The position numbers and the translations under genes are program-made. A stretch of 64,000 bases of DNA. It comes from Tipula vernalis. Lineage: Eukaryota > Arthropoda > Insecta > Diptera > Tipulidae. Shown in pieces: positions 1-11,884 of this stretch. Under the pieces are notes generated by a model. The model did no database searches, had not been told where the DNA came from, and was given only the letters and a program-made list of their open reading frames with translations. The stretch lies in the NCBI GenBank assembly GCA_958295665.1, contig OY282558.1, forward strand, positions 30,153,045-30,217,044, read 5' to 3'. Position 1 is the stretch's first letter. The number at the start of each line of letters is the position of its first letter.

Positions 1-2884
1 CAAATTTTTTTATTTAAATTTATTATTTTTTTCGACCATTTATATTATGACTTTTAAGTTTTTTTTTTTTTTTTTTTTTTTAAAAGGATCATAAACAAAA
101 TGAAAAATAAAGATAAATATTTTTAAATGAGGAGATAAAAATAAAATTTATTATTTATGGAGGACACTGTAGTAAATTAGAATCCACAACAACCAAAAAA
201 ATAAAAAGACGAAGACAAAAAAATGATTTTATGATATTTCGTGGTTTTATGTCAAGTGGATTTGCTTTATGTACAATCATTTCAAAGTCATGCACTGGTG
301 CATTCGTGTATGTATTACATGCAATAATTAAGTTAACAACCGTTACAACTCAATAAAAATTATTCGGATGCGTTCGGACGCTTTGATCCAATATTTTTAT
401 TTTTTTATTTTATTAATGATACAGAGAAAGTAATCTACGTTTTTAGATAGAAATGGATTATAAAGATTTAAAACATTAAGACAGATCAATTTTCACAATA
501 GGTGATTTTTAATAATTTCCTGTTAGTTATTTTACGAGTGGACAGAACAGCAAATGAAACAGTTGGATACGAACGGAATTATTATTTTTGTTTTTTTTAA
601 ATACGTTTTGGGAATAAAACTTAATTCAATCCAAATCCACCAAAAATAACTTAAAAATATTAAGAAGATAAGGAAACGACTTTAAGAAATATTTAACATG
701 CAATTTTTTTAAAATTAATAACAACAAGAGGAATGAATCAATTGTATGTTTTGTGTTGGAGGAGTAAAATAATAAACGACAGGTTAAAATGCTGGAAACG
801 TTTTTTTTTTTTGGTTTTTGTTGGTTATTTCTCCAGCCCAAAAGGCCTAATAATAAACAAATAACATTAAAACCCGAAATATAAAATTAAAATTTATATG
901 TTTTCGACTTGTCTTCTTTATCGAGGTAAGTTCTCCGCGTTTATGTCGCGTTTTTTTTTTCGATTTTTATGACATATAACCAAATATGAAAAGACATATG
1001 ATTTTACGAGATTCCAACCGTGCACCTTTATTAAACAAATCACATTAGTGTATAGAAAGAAAATTTGGATTTTTCTCTTTGCGTGTAGGTATATTAAATA
1101 TTGGGAAAGTACTGACAGTTTATAATATTTATTTACCGGCGTTTTATGACATCATTCGCAAAATTTTATTATTTCATCTTAAGCTCATATAAATTTTTGT
1201 TATCTGAATGTTTTAAATTAGGGTGGAATTCATTTCGCGATTTTTATTTTTTATATTTTTATATTTTGGTGAACGGCATTAACTTGCGCAAAACAAAAAT
1301 CTTTTAATTTAAATAATAAAAATGTCAAACAGAACAAGAAAAAAATATTTTATTAACAATAAAAAAAAATATTTTTTGTGTAAAAGAATTTTCTTCTTAT
1401 AAAATTTATAAAAATTGATATATGTATGTAGTTTTATTGATTTTCATTAATTGCGAATTTCAAAAGGACCACGAAACTAAATTATGCGTGTAAACCTGAA
1501 CTTATGGTACCACACACTATATAGTCTAATTTATTTTACTTCTAAGAAACGAAAGAGTTTAAGCGACGAACCTGCTGTTTTTCTAAAATACAGAATATTC
1601 TTTCATGTTAAACCAATATCTCAAATATTTATGTATCGCATCGCCTCTCTCGCCTACCAAAAATCTATCAAACATTTTAAAAATTTTAACAAGACGGCTG
1701 TCATATTAATAAATCGCAACAATTTAAAAAAACAACAACAATTTTTTAATCCACCAAATAAAAATAAAATATAAAGACGCAAATAAATAAGAAACCAATT
1801 TGTATATACGTTTAATTGGAACGAGTGAGTTCAATAAATTTACCCAAATTTTATTATTTGTTGATTGTTGTACACTACTTGTGTAAAAAAGCTGTATAAA
1901 ATAGATAATGTGACTTATGTAGTAGCATGTATCTAGCATGTAACATAACATACAAATATATTTGATTTATTTTTAAGAAATAATGAATTACAAACAATTT
2001 TAATCTTACATATACATACATATGTACGTACATATTTTGGAAAGCAATTATATTTTTGTCTGCTGCCCTGTTGTGTTATATAGAAATTGATGGTGCATAT
2101 AAAAATCATAAAATTTAAGATAATTTTTTTGTTGCGCACAACACAAAACCCTTAAGCTTAAAATCAAACGAATACAAAATTGTTTTCTTTATACACGGAT
2201 GATGGTATGGATGCATTTCATATTAATTTTTAAGTAATTTGTAATAAATAATGTTCAATAATATTATATGTACTTCAATACATATTGTTTGGTATATTTA
2301 GCCGAAGATTTTTGGGGTCCACCGACCTTTTTGTATACATTATCTCTAATCTATCACGTATAATTACACAAAACGCATATAAATTTATCACAATGGGGGT
2401 TGTGTTACATCGTTTTTACATCAATAAACTTCCAAACACAACATATATTGTAGTGATTCCACCACACACTTATCATTTTCGTAAAATCGCAACATAAAAC
2501 ATAATTTTTCTTCAAACATACATAATATATGTTTACCAATCAAATGTAATTTTTATAAGATTTTCATGTTCATAAAATTTTTTTTTTTTTTTTTTTTTTG
2601 TAGCCAGTAGCAATACTTTTCCTTCGCATGGTATTCTTATTCTTATTTGCAACGATTTTATTTTTATAAAGATGATTTTCAAATATGTATGTATATACTT
2701 ACATACAAAGATATAGGTGGTGCGCAACACAGATTTTGTCTTACATACGCAAATCTCTTTTTAATGTTTTTGCGATCAACAGTAATAAATTATTAATTGG
2801 GAAAATGCAAATACATATTATTAATTAACACATTAATATTAAATAACCGTTAACTAACTATTTTATTATTTTATTTATTTACAG
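1..2884 (+). other. ft: intron upstream of the first visible fat exon
   Basis: AT-rich sequence with long T and A runs (for example 59-82 and 2578-2599) and TACATA/TATGTA microsatellite patches near 2010-2035. It ends in a pyrimidine-poor tract and an ACAG acceptor immediately before the exon at 2885. I see no exon, RNA gene or recognisable transposon. The short open frames here have no domain-like content. Confidence 0.6.
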
Positions 2885-3193
2885 GTTAAAGTAAATGTAC
2901 TCGATAAAAATGATAGCCCACCGATATTTCGTGATCTGCCACTAATGTTTACCGTATCCGAAGATCTTGGTATTGGACAATCGGTAGCAACAATAATTGC
3001 AACAGATCCGGATACAATTGGTGTACTAGAATATTCATTGTTATCGGGTGATGATGGAAAATTTATATTGGAAAAGGATACAGGTGTACTAAAATTACAT
3101 GACACACTCGACCGCGAAGTAAAAGATGTTTATAAATTAACTGTACGTGTTGCTGATGGGATACAATCAACAGAAGAAATTGTTACGTTACAG
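2885..3193 (+). CDS. ft: fat cadherin, internal exon (cadherin repeats)
   Basis: This exon of 103 codons encodes extracellular cadherin repeat sequence. Residues 7-15 are a calcium-binding linker (DKNDSPPIF), residues 41-43 a DPD motif and residues 75-78 the LDRE motif, in the order expected of one EC repeat. The acceptor is ACAG before 2885 and the donor is CAG/GTAAGA at 3193/3194; both ends are phase 0. Joined to the exon at 15886, the end TLQ continues into VTDTNDNPPVF, a perfect next linker, which proves the splice. In Fat proteins these repeats bind the cadherin Dachsous on neighbouring cells and feed Hippo and planar-polarity signalling; that role is inferred from family membership. No start codon is expected because this is an internal exon. 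Fat2 (kugelei) is the alternative identity, but the later exons fit ft better. Confidence 0.88.
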
Positions 3194-5716
3194 GTAAGAA
3201 TTATTATTTATAAAAACTTTGGTCATTTACCTCATTGTTTGTGTATTATACATGGGACACCGAAAAATATCTCACCTAACACTTTTATGGGATATTTTTT
3301 TTTGGTTTTTTCAATTATTAATTTTGGTAGTTCTTAAAAATAAATTTTGCGTGATTTATTAAAAAAAATCGCTTCTTCATTTTTTTTTGTGTGTTAACTT
3401 AAACAATTTATTGCACATACATATACATATTTTGATAAAGTAGCATACCATGTCATCAAGGAATAAATATGCGCGAGGTTTTATGGATAAGAAAATTGGA
3501 TAAGATCCAATTTCATCTTAGCCTTACATGTTTATATACTTATGTATATATTTACGGGAAAATGTACGTATATAAATAAGAAGATAGCGCGAAGCGTCCA
3601 ACGATATATCAAAATAATTGTTGTCTAAAGGTGAAAATTTTGTTTTGGGTCTGCGAAAGGAATCAAATTTCAGTTTAATAAAATATTATGAAAATTATCT
3701 AAAAATTAGAAGAGGAATCTTAAATTAAAAGCTCGTTTATCTTATTTTGTGTTTACAGTTTGGTAAATTTTTTGGTTTTTTTTTTTGTTAACAGTAGTAA
3801 CCTGCGTTTGGCGTATGGCAACTAGTGTGAGTATGTTTTGTACAAAAGCGAATTTGTGCAATTAAAAGAAGTTTAATGGTATATTTCAGAATGTTTTAAC
3901 AATCTTTTACGTAACCGCTACATTTTTATTTTATTGCTTTAGTCCTTTCATTAGTACATTTTTGTTCATCTGCTCAAAAAATAAGGTAGCACGTTACTTT
4001 TTAATTAACACAAAAAAGCCTCTCTTCCAAAATACTCTACATGATATTTTAATTCACATTCCTGTTTCTAAGACAAACAAAACCGATTAGGACACTTTTA
4101 AATTCGGGACGAAAGTGATCCAATTTGTATCAAAGAAGCGTTAGAGAAATAATTCAGAGAAAATCACAATCACAATCGCTCAAAAATAAGCAGCTCTAAA
4201 TCAAACAGCTCCATAATTCCATCAGACAGAAGCAACAAACAACTTGACGCCAAAATTCATGAAAAATGTCTGTCCAACAATTTATAAAAACTCTCTGCTT
4301 ACCACTAGAGTGCTGTATTGCTCATGTAAATTTCTAACGGCTGTCATCTTGGAAAAATGAATGATTTTGAAATGACATATGGCAAAAATTAGAGGCCACT
4401 AACAAAAATAATTTTTTGATATAAATGAATAAAATATTTTTTTATTCAGAACATACTCGTAATTTTGATGGGAAAACGACGTTAATATAATGAAGAAGCT
4501 ATCAAAGTATCAAGTATTCGAAACAGAGATTTACGGAATGTCGAACTTCTAGGCTATTCTCTTTAATTTTTTAAGGTTTTAATTTTGAATTTTAACCGTT
4601 TGTTAAATTTTTCAAGAATACGAAGAAAACTCCTTGAGTTTTTAATCTTATAACAAGTGGTAATTTATCCGGTCCATTCGTTAAATACAAACTATAATTT
4701 CTCCAGTTTTATGTATTGCTTTCACGGCCGTAATTTTCAATGTTTTTCCCCTAATTCCCTCCGATTTGCACTTAATTTTATGTTGCTTACCGCGTAAATC
4801 TATTCTTTCTTCTGGATTATTTCCTTAGTCGAATTACCGATTTCATATTATTGAAAAAAATCGGACTAAAATGTTTTTTAAGGTTTGTGGTCTATTTAGA
4901 TTGTAATTACATCAAATAAACAAATAGAATGTATCTAACCCTAATCAGCACGAGTCAATTTACTTACATAAATGCATGGGAAGAGTCTTTCAGACTCATA
5001 CATTTTCGCACTCATTGTTTGCTACATTTTTTAAAAAATAACAAAAAATAAAATTCAATTTGGCATTTACTTAGTTGACAAACCGGCCCAAGTGAAAAAG
5101 GAAAAATGCACCACTAAAGCTTTTTATTTGTTGAAGGTCAAATAAACATTGCATTATTTCGCCGCTCATCGCTCTAATCTCATCTGACAAGTGACAAAAA
5201 TTCAGTATTATATTCCCGGTGAACGAAACACGCGTAAAATATGTGTCAGCGATATTGTAGAGTATCAACCATCCTTTCCTTATTATAGCATAAAATAATA
5301 TTGCTCGATTTTGTTCTTGAGCAAGGTTAAATTTTTGAATTTTTGATTTACTCATCTAGGCTTTTTAATTTGCCGAAATCTTCTAAAACATGCCAAAACC
5401 TAAATTCAGCTTTATCTAATTAAATAGTACTGGAAAGAAGTCTTTCTGGAAATTGTTACATCTGAACATCAATAGTACGCCAATTTCTTGACTACTGCTG
5501 ACCTGGCTTCTGAATGTTTTCTAATGATCAGAAAAAGAAAAAATTGTACACTGCACCGCACCGTGCGAATTATAAACAAAAGAACCAAATTGCTAGACTT
5601 TCCCAAACTAAGCTCAAGAAGATCAAATACGATGTTATTAATATTGGAATTATACATATTGAGTCAAGAAACTCATCTCAAGTTTTTATATTTGTTTTTT
5701 GAAAATGGGTCGGCTA

Positions 5717-6191
5717 GACAGGGCTGCTGAAAAAATTGCAACAAACTTGACACCGATATATCTGTCAAAGCAATAATGACAGAACGCTCAAAATTATACC
5801 AATTACGCGTGTTGACGCATTTACGTCTAAATAAATAATAAACTCCTAACATGGAATTCAAATGCAACAGTGGTATTGCACTGTATTTGACTGAAAAGCC
5901 ACAACTTCAAATTGTTCAAGAGCTAAGCGATCTCAATGTGCATAGATCTTTTGTGTTGCGCAACATTTCTCGTAACAACGATACTGGTCGCATTGTCAGG
6001 CGCAAAGGTCACACACACAGTCATTTTCCGACTCAAGACCATAGAAAAGTCAAAAGGAGGCCATATCGAACAAAAGTGAATTTATTCTAAAATTTTAATG
6101 TGTTTACTACCATTTTGACTTTTCATCAATAAAGTTCAACCACAAAAATACAGCGTTTTAGTTTGTTGCAATTTTTTTCAGCAGCCCTGGA
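5717..6191 (+). mobile_element. non-autonomous Tc1/mariner deletion derivative
   Basis: A 475-bp element with terminal inverted repeats. The left end from 5719 (CAGGGCTGCTGAAAAAATTG) matches the reverse complement of 6161-6189 over about 28 bases, apart from one extra A. TA dinucleotides lie at 5715-5716 and 6192-6193, as expected for Tc1/mariner target duplication. Inside is a short remnant of a transposase N-terminus. The ends resemble but are not the same as those of the full mariner at 11885 (CAGGGTGGCTGA), so this is a sister family. It has no catalytic domain and could only move with help from another transposase. Confidence 0.8.
5851..6090 (+). pseudogene. transposase N-terminus remnant, mariner family
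   Basis: The 79-codon frame starts MEFKCNSGIALYL and lines up with the first ~50 residues of the 343-residue transposase at 12005-13036, which starts MEFKRNSVIALYL. The match covers the first helix-turn-helix DNA-binding segment, including LNV and the NDTG/NETG region. After about residue 52 the similarity ends, and the DDE catalytic domain is missing. The frame lies inside the 475-bp inverted-repeat element, so it is the coding remnant left by an internal deletion. A truncated DNA-binding protein could in principle still be made, but nothing shows that it is expressed. Confidence 0.75.
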
Positions 6192-6512
6192 TATTCGATA
6201 CAAGCAAAAAATTACTAGTAGGTGATTCTTAGAATACGTAAAGCTTATTAATATTAGAATACATAAAGCTTAATTTTCATATAAATTTATATACAATCGG
6301 CGAGACTCAACCCATGCGGATTAGGGTTAAATAAAAAAAATAAAGAAACCCGTAATTTTATATTATCTCTACAATTTCATGATTTACTTACCTCTGCCGA
6401 TAAAACCGAAAAAATTTATAAATGTTGTATATTAGAAATTTACATACATTTGTAATTAAGGTAGCGCCTTTCAATGCAATGTACAGTCGTTTGCCAAAAA
6501 ATTTGCTGGACT

Positions 6513-6735
6513 AAGGCCTTGAAAGGCCGAATTTCGGAAGGCCGAATATCGAAAGGCCGAACGCCGAAAGGCCGAATAGGTTGGAAGGCCGAATGTCTAA
6601 TGGCCGATTGGGTCGAAAGTGTTTAAAAGCCGAATGTCTAAAGGTCGAATGGGTCGAAAGCCCGAATGTCGAAAGGCTGAATATCGTTAGGCCGAAAGTG
6701 TGGAAAGGCCAATTGGGTCGAAAGGCCGAATTTTA
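6513..6735. repeat. GGCCGAA minisatellite
   Basis: About a dozen degenerate copies of a 14-20 base unit centred on AAAGGCCGAATGTCG or AAAGGCCGAATGGGTCG follow one another, with variants such as AAAGCCGAATG. A single reverse-complement copy (ATTCGGCCTTTCGAC) stands at about 6795-6809. The tract is far richer in G and C than its surroundings. No reading frame or transposon end is visible in it. Confidence 0.85.
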
Positions 6736-8012
6736 ATTAAATTTTCCTTCACTTGTCGGAAAACAAAATTATTTCTTTTTCTTTTTTTTATTATAATTCG
6801 GCCTTTCGACACATTCGACATTTCACCCTATTCCAATTCATCTTCATCCTCTTGTTTATAAATACATTTAACCGACAGCCTTAATATCGTGCATTTAACC
6901 GATCACTTGAGCGCGACTTTCAGTGTTTTTTTACAGCGAAATTTAGAGTTTTGTTAGTTGTTATTTAAAAGTATTTTTTTCTAGACAGTAGTGTAACCAT
7001 TCAACAATAAAAATTCTTTTTTTTTTGTGTTTTGTTTACGTGAAATTTTGTGTAAGATTATCAAATTCTATGTTTTCAAAAAAAAAAATGGGTGGAAAGG
7101 ATGTCAGCGACAAAGAAAATGTGGTGCAACCGCTGTCATTGAAACTGGGCAATAATCTTATAGTGCCATAGCCATAAAACTGGGCAAAATTTTTTCTAAA
7201 TTTAAACAATGTAATCGACTTTTAAAAAAAATATTTATGTAGTTCCAATAGGTGCGCAAGTTTTTTGGCCAACGACTGTTTGCAATAAATATGATATTAT
7301 TTTGATAAATAAATTTGAAGTGTAAAACTCCATAAATGGGATAAATCAATCAAATTTATGAAAACCAAACATATGTACATACATATGAAAAAAATGTAAT
7401 TATTGCAATTTTAATAAACTAACATTACGTGAGCACTATTTTCATATAACTTCGTATTGGCGATTGGATTAGCATGCTTCTGATGGTCTATCGGTGTTCA
7501 TTTTTTTCGGAAGTTGCACTTTCTAGTTTTCTATATATATTTTTCTACTTTTACAATCGTCAATTGTCGAGGAAAAAGTTAAAAATGATAAACTGACACT
7601 TACCTTAAATGCGACGAATGAATATTTAGCAGTCAAGATAATAATCTTTCTAATTATAATTTAATTGAAAATGAAAGACATTATTTAAGTAGAAATATCT
7701 CATTAGCATGTTTTTAGTAATGAGAAATGGTTTTATGAACAATCTTAAACGTGAAATTATCAGCAAGCTCAGTTAACAGCGAATGGTTGTTTGCGTCGCG
7801 CCTTTAAACTTTCCATCTCATCAATAGATCAATGGGGATAGAATTGAAAATTATACCCAATAATACGAATAGGTTTTCTTTATTTTATTCGTATATTCTT
7901 AGTAAACTTGGCCTCTTCTGTCAGACAACAATTTTGTTTCATTATTGTTAGGTATACCGGGTGATTTTTTTAACCAGATACACTCAAATATCTCGGAAAA
8001 TAAGCACTCTAC

Positions 8013-8552
8013 GAAAAAAATGGAAGAGATCAAAATTTAATTATTCCGTGGGGGAAATACATTAGTGTTAAAATTTGTACCAAAAATACGTAGGATTTGA
8101 CTGAAAAATTTTTTTCGATTCAAGATAGATGGCGCTGTAATTGACGATATTAAATTTTTTTCGATTACTCCTACTGAGAACCTACGCAAACGATTCTGCA
8201 ATACGTCTGCAATAAAAATACCACAGTTTCATTGTAAATACTTGAAGTTAGTCTTAAACAATTTGTATTTCTTAAATATTCAATTACTGAAAATGGCTTC
8301 TCATTATCATAACCCTATCGTCATAGTGATCAATATCGTCATTACAGCGCCATCTATCATGAATCGAAAATAATGTTTCAGTGAAGTCCTACGTATTTTT
8401 AGCCGTAATATCCGAATCTGCAATAAAAAATAGGGGTTCATATTTTAGTTTCAAAGTTACCCCCCGCCCCACCTACAAGGAGGAGGGGTACTAATTTTAA
8501 CATTAATGTATTTCCCCCACGGAATAATTAAATTTTATATTTACCATTTTTT
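8013..8552. repeat. foldback (long inverted repeat) MITE-like element
   Basis: The left arm 8013-8151 and right arm 8332-8552 are inverted repeats. One stretch of about 44 bases (around 8033-8076 against 8492-8534) is nearly identical and includes TTCCGTGGGGGAAATACATT. The inner arms share GATGGCGCTGTAATTGACG-like sequence. The right arm has about 85 extra bases (about 8401-8487, with a CCCCCCGCCCC stretch) absent from the left arm, so it was probably interrupted later. The 180-base centre has no open frame of note. A superfamily cannot be assigned. Confidence 0.75.
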
Positions 8553-9439
8553 GATTGTTTTCACGACTGACTTCGTTACATAACCAACAGTTATTAAACA
8601 AATTAAGTATTAGCATTAATTCGATTATTTTCACAACTCAAAATTATCTAAAACATTAATTATTATTAATACTCATATCAGATTATTTTTCGAATATTTT
8701 CCGTCATATAATAAAAAATTAAAAAAATCTCTACCATAAAATCGCCATGCTATTAAAATTATTAGTATTGGCGAGAAATACTTTCATCGTATACAATATT
8801 TATGCAGATGTGTTAGTTGAAATGATCTCGATTTGATAATTTTTGACCATACTTATGGCGATCCACTTATACAAACACACATTTGATGTAAGTCAAATCT
8901 TGACTGACTTCGTTTTGTGTTTCTTTCACACAACCACCGATTTTATATTTTTATCTCCCTTTATTTTGACTAACAATGTTGGTAGTATTGTATTACGAGT
9001 TATGGTATAGGTTGGCGAAAGCAAATTGGACAAGCAGTACTGGATCGTTTAGAACTGCAAATAATTTATTCGGTGCAGCTAGGTATGTATATCGCCCGGT
9101 TGTAATATTTTCGAGAGCTTCGTAATGTGCAATAACATCAGGTGGCTAACTGGTTACATGTTTTACTACACAAAATAAGCAATATTATTTCAACAGGAAT
9201 CATAGCTACAACATTACATTTACAAGGTGTTGATGCTGAAAAACGAGTTATATATATTTGCTGTGGTGAACCAAGATTATTACACGATAGTCGTGTGCTA
9301 CAAAGATCCAATTTTATTACCAAGTTTTAAAAAACGAAACATCAAAATATTTTCAAGAAATTTATATTTCTGGCGATTCGACTTTTCGTTCTTAATTAGT
9401 TTCAGGATGGAACTAATACTTTTATCTAACGCATGACTT

Positions 9440-9960
9440 GTTTTGGTATTGTCGGTAGGATTTTTTACTTTCTTGCACCAGCTTGTTCAGTTATTATTTC
9501 GGCTTCCAATGTATTTCGAATATTTTTTTGGAGGTGTCTTCATGCTTTACCTTGATTATCCCTAGCCAATTTCTATGCTTTTCTTATTGGAGGAATTAGC
9601 ATTATTCGTTTTTTAATTCTTTTGGTTGCTTTCCAAAGTGAATTATCAGTACTGCTATCATTAGTTAATTTTTTAGATAGTTACTAATTGATTCATCTTT
9701 CAATTCTTTGATCTCCCTTTGTAATTGTTGAGTGAGATTGTTTTATCTTAAGGGACCCTTGTTTGTTGTCATATTCTTACCGCTTTCCTTTTTGCTTCAA
9801 AGAGTTCCCCAATTTCCATAGGGTAGTTGTTTCCCTTGATTTTCTTTTTAGTTTGAGGGGTATTTTCCCAAACTGATTGCTGTTTATCATTAAATGTAAA
9901 ATTTTTAAATTTGAGAACTTCTTTGTCTAATTGCTCCTGATGAGTTATTTTTTTCTTCCA
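9440..9960 (-). pseudogene. Jockey-like non-LTR retrotransposon fragment (before RT)
   Basis: Read on the minus strand, short conserved blocks of the region between the endonuclease and reverse transcriptase of Jockey-type elements appear in order. They are KRKAVRI then QQTR (about 9740-9800), REIKELKDESISNYL (about 9675-9720), DSSTDNSLWKATKRIKK (about 9604-9660) and RNWLGIIKVKHEDTSKKIFE (about 9515-9580). Frames change between blocks and stops interrupt them, so it cannot be functional. No endonuclease or RT catalytic motif remains and no ends are visible. Confidence 0.7.
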
Positions 9961-11336
9961 AGGATAGTCTAAAGCATTCTCAATTAGTGTGATTATTTAC
10001 TAGAAATGGATTTCTTCTTTTCTGAATGATTTTTTACTTAATGTTTGTCTTAATGTAATGTTAATTTAAGTCCTGGCCTTCATACACATGTACATGTCTA
10101 GTAAAGCGAGTTTGCACTCCACCTGCACTTCTAATAAAATTATATGAAAATAATAAAAAGTTCCACATGTTAGGCTAATTACGACTCTGAGAGGCAATAT
10201 AACGTTGATTTATCAAGCTTTGAGTGGATTAGCTTCCAAGTTATTTTCAAATTATCGAAGCACTTTTTGAGGTTATTTCAGGTTTTCGAGAGCCAGATTA
10301 TTTTCGAGAATGTTAAAGTTTATTCACTTTTAGAGATTATTAAAAATTATGATAGTGTTGAGCTTAGTTGCAGATTTATAGATAATTCAAGGTATAAGAA
10401 AAAAAATCGGTTATAGAAGTGCAGAATTCAAGGACCAACCCATCTTACATGTGTCCAGAAGGCAATGTCTGTACAGTTAGAATAAGAATCGTTACAATTA
10501 ATTCGAAGTTTTTAAGGCTTTCGCGGATACATCAAATAGTTTAAGGTTTTCAAAATTATGGACAAAGAAGAAAAGAAATACAAGTACAGAACGGTAATTA
10601 TCGAAAATATTCAAGTATTTCCTTCAGGGAAAGGCTTCTTGATTTTACAAAACTGTCCTAAACCGCAGAAAGAAAAACTTTAGGTCTTTTGTAAGAAACA
10701 AAATTTTTGGGGTGTAAATATTTGACTCACAGCCTCAGTGAATGTTTTTGGTTTAAAAAATTTGTTCTGCACATAGAGAAAAAGTTTCGGTGTTAATTTT
10801 TGTTGGAAATTGATAGGTAATCGAAGTGAAATTTTGACTTATCTCAAACAGCAGCAGCGTTTTGTTTGGTCTTCGATGGTTGAAGATGATAAACGAAACT
10901 TTTAAATCATATGCTAGCCTCAGAGGTCGAGTAATTTACTAATTTGCAAGCACCAGTAATTTAGACCGGAGTTAGATGCTCACTGAAAGGTAACCGTACT
11001 GCTTTCTAGAACAAATATTTCCGTATATGGAGTTCGATAACCAATGTAATTTTTATTCCAAATTTTGTTGTTCTTTTAAAAAATATTAAAATCACTTATC
11101 TAAAGTTTTGAAAATAATTAACGGTTATGCTCATTAAACGGTTATGTTCTTATCGGAAGTTATGGAATTCGCATTACAATGGGACATTTGGCTTTATCTG
11201 ATCAAAAAGGGTGATCGATAACAAAATTCAAAGGCGGTCATATACGGTTTTGCAAAATTTGTCGAAATATTTTTTGTAAGATTTTTATTAATTTTTATTA
11301 AAAAATTTAATTAGGGGGCCGCAGTCAAGTTACTTA

Positions 11337-11624
11337 TTAAGAAAAATTGAAAACTCTTTCCATTATTAGTCGAGATATGTGATTGATCAGCAAAGGAAAG
11401 ATCGTTCGCTTTGACGAGGCCTGATGCAAAACGTTTCTTTGATCCCACATTGAAATGGCATTAAAGTCCATCATGTGAAAAATTCTGGAAAATAAAGATT
11501 TCCGCTCAAATACATTCGTTGATTTTATTATAACGCAAAAGATTTGGCCAACCAAAAAATATTCAATGCCAAGCAGCTTTGGGGAGTTTGAAGAAAAACT
11601 GTTTTTCGGAATTTTCAGGTACAC
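11337..11624 (-). pseudogene. possible piggyBac-type transposase fragment
   Basis: A 95-codon minus-strand frame contains SRIFHMMDFNAISMWDQRN. This loosely recalls the block after the third catalytic Asp in PGBD-type transposases, where a histidine-rich IFH..D...NAW..Y segment follows a Trp or Phe. The GGVD block itself is not present, and no TTAA-flanked ends were found. This is a weak resemblance only; chance is a real alternative. Confidence 0.25.
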
Positions 11625-11884
11625 AAATTTAGAAACCCGACATTGTATCAGTCCGATACCCTGATTTAATGAAACTTTTAAACTTTAGTTACAATACTTT
11701 CCTGAAATTCAACAATTCGCCTAACGTAATTGACGTTAAACTATTTTAACGTCAGTTAAAACATAAACATAGATATACATATATAAATTGGAACGTATAA
11801 GTTCTATTCAAATTAAAACATCCTTCAATTTTACAAGACAGTCACGATATTTTTTCCAGTTTACACTTCAACATCTAAATAATA

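Noticed and set aside
1484..1774. 96-codon plus-strand frame
   Set aside because: Lys/Asn/Phe-rich composition expected of AT-rich noncoding DNA; no domain, no splice context.
5071..5355. 94-codon minus-strand frame
   Set aside because: No recognisable domain and no neighbouring element; possible chance frame.
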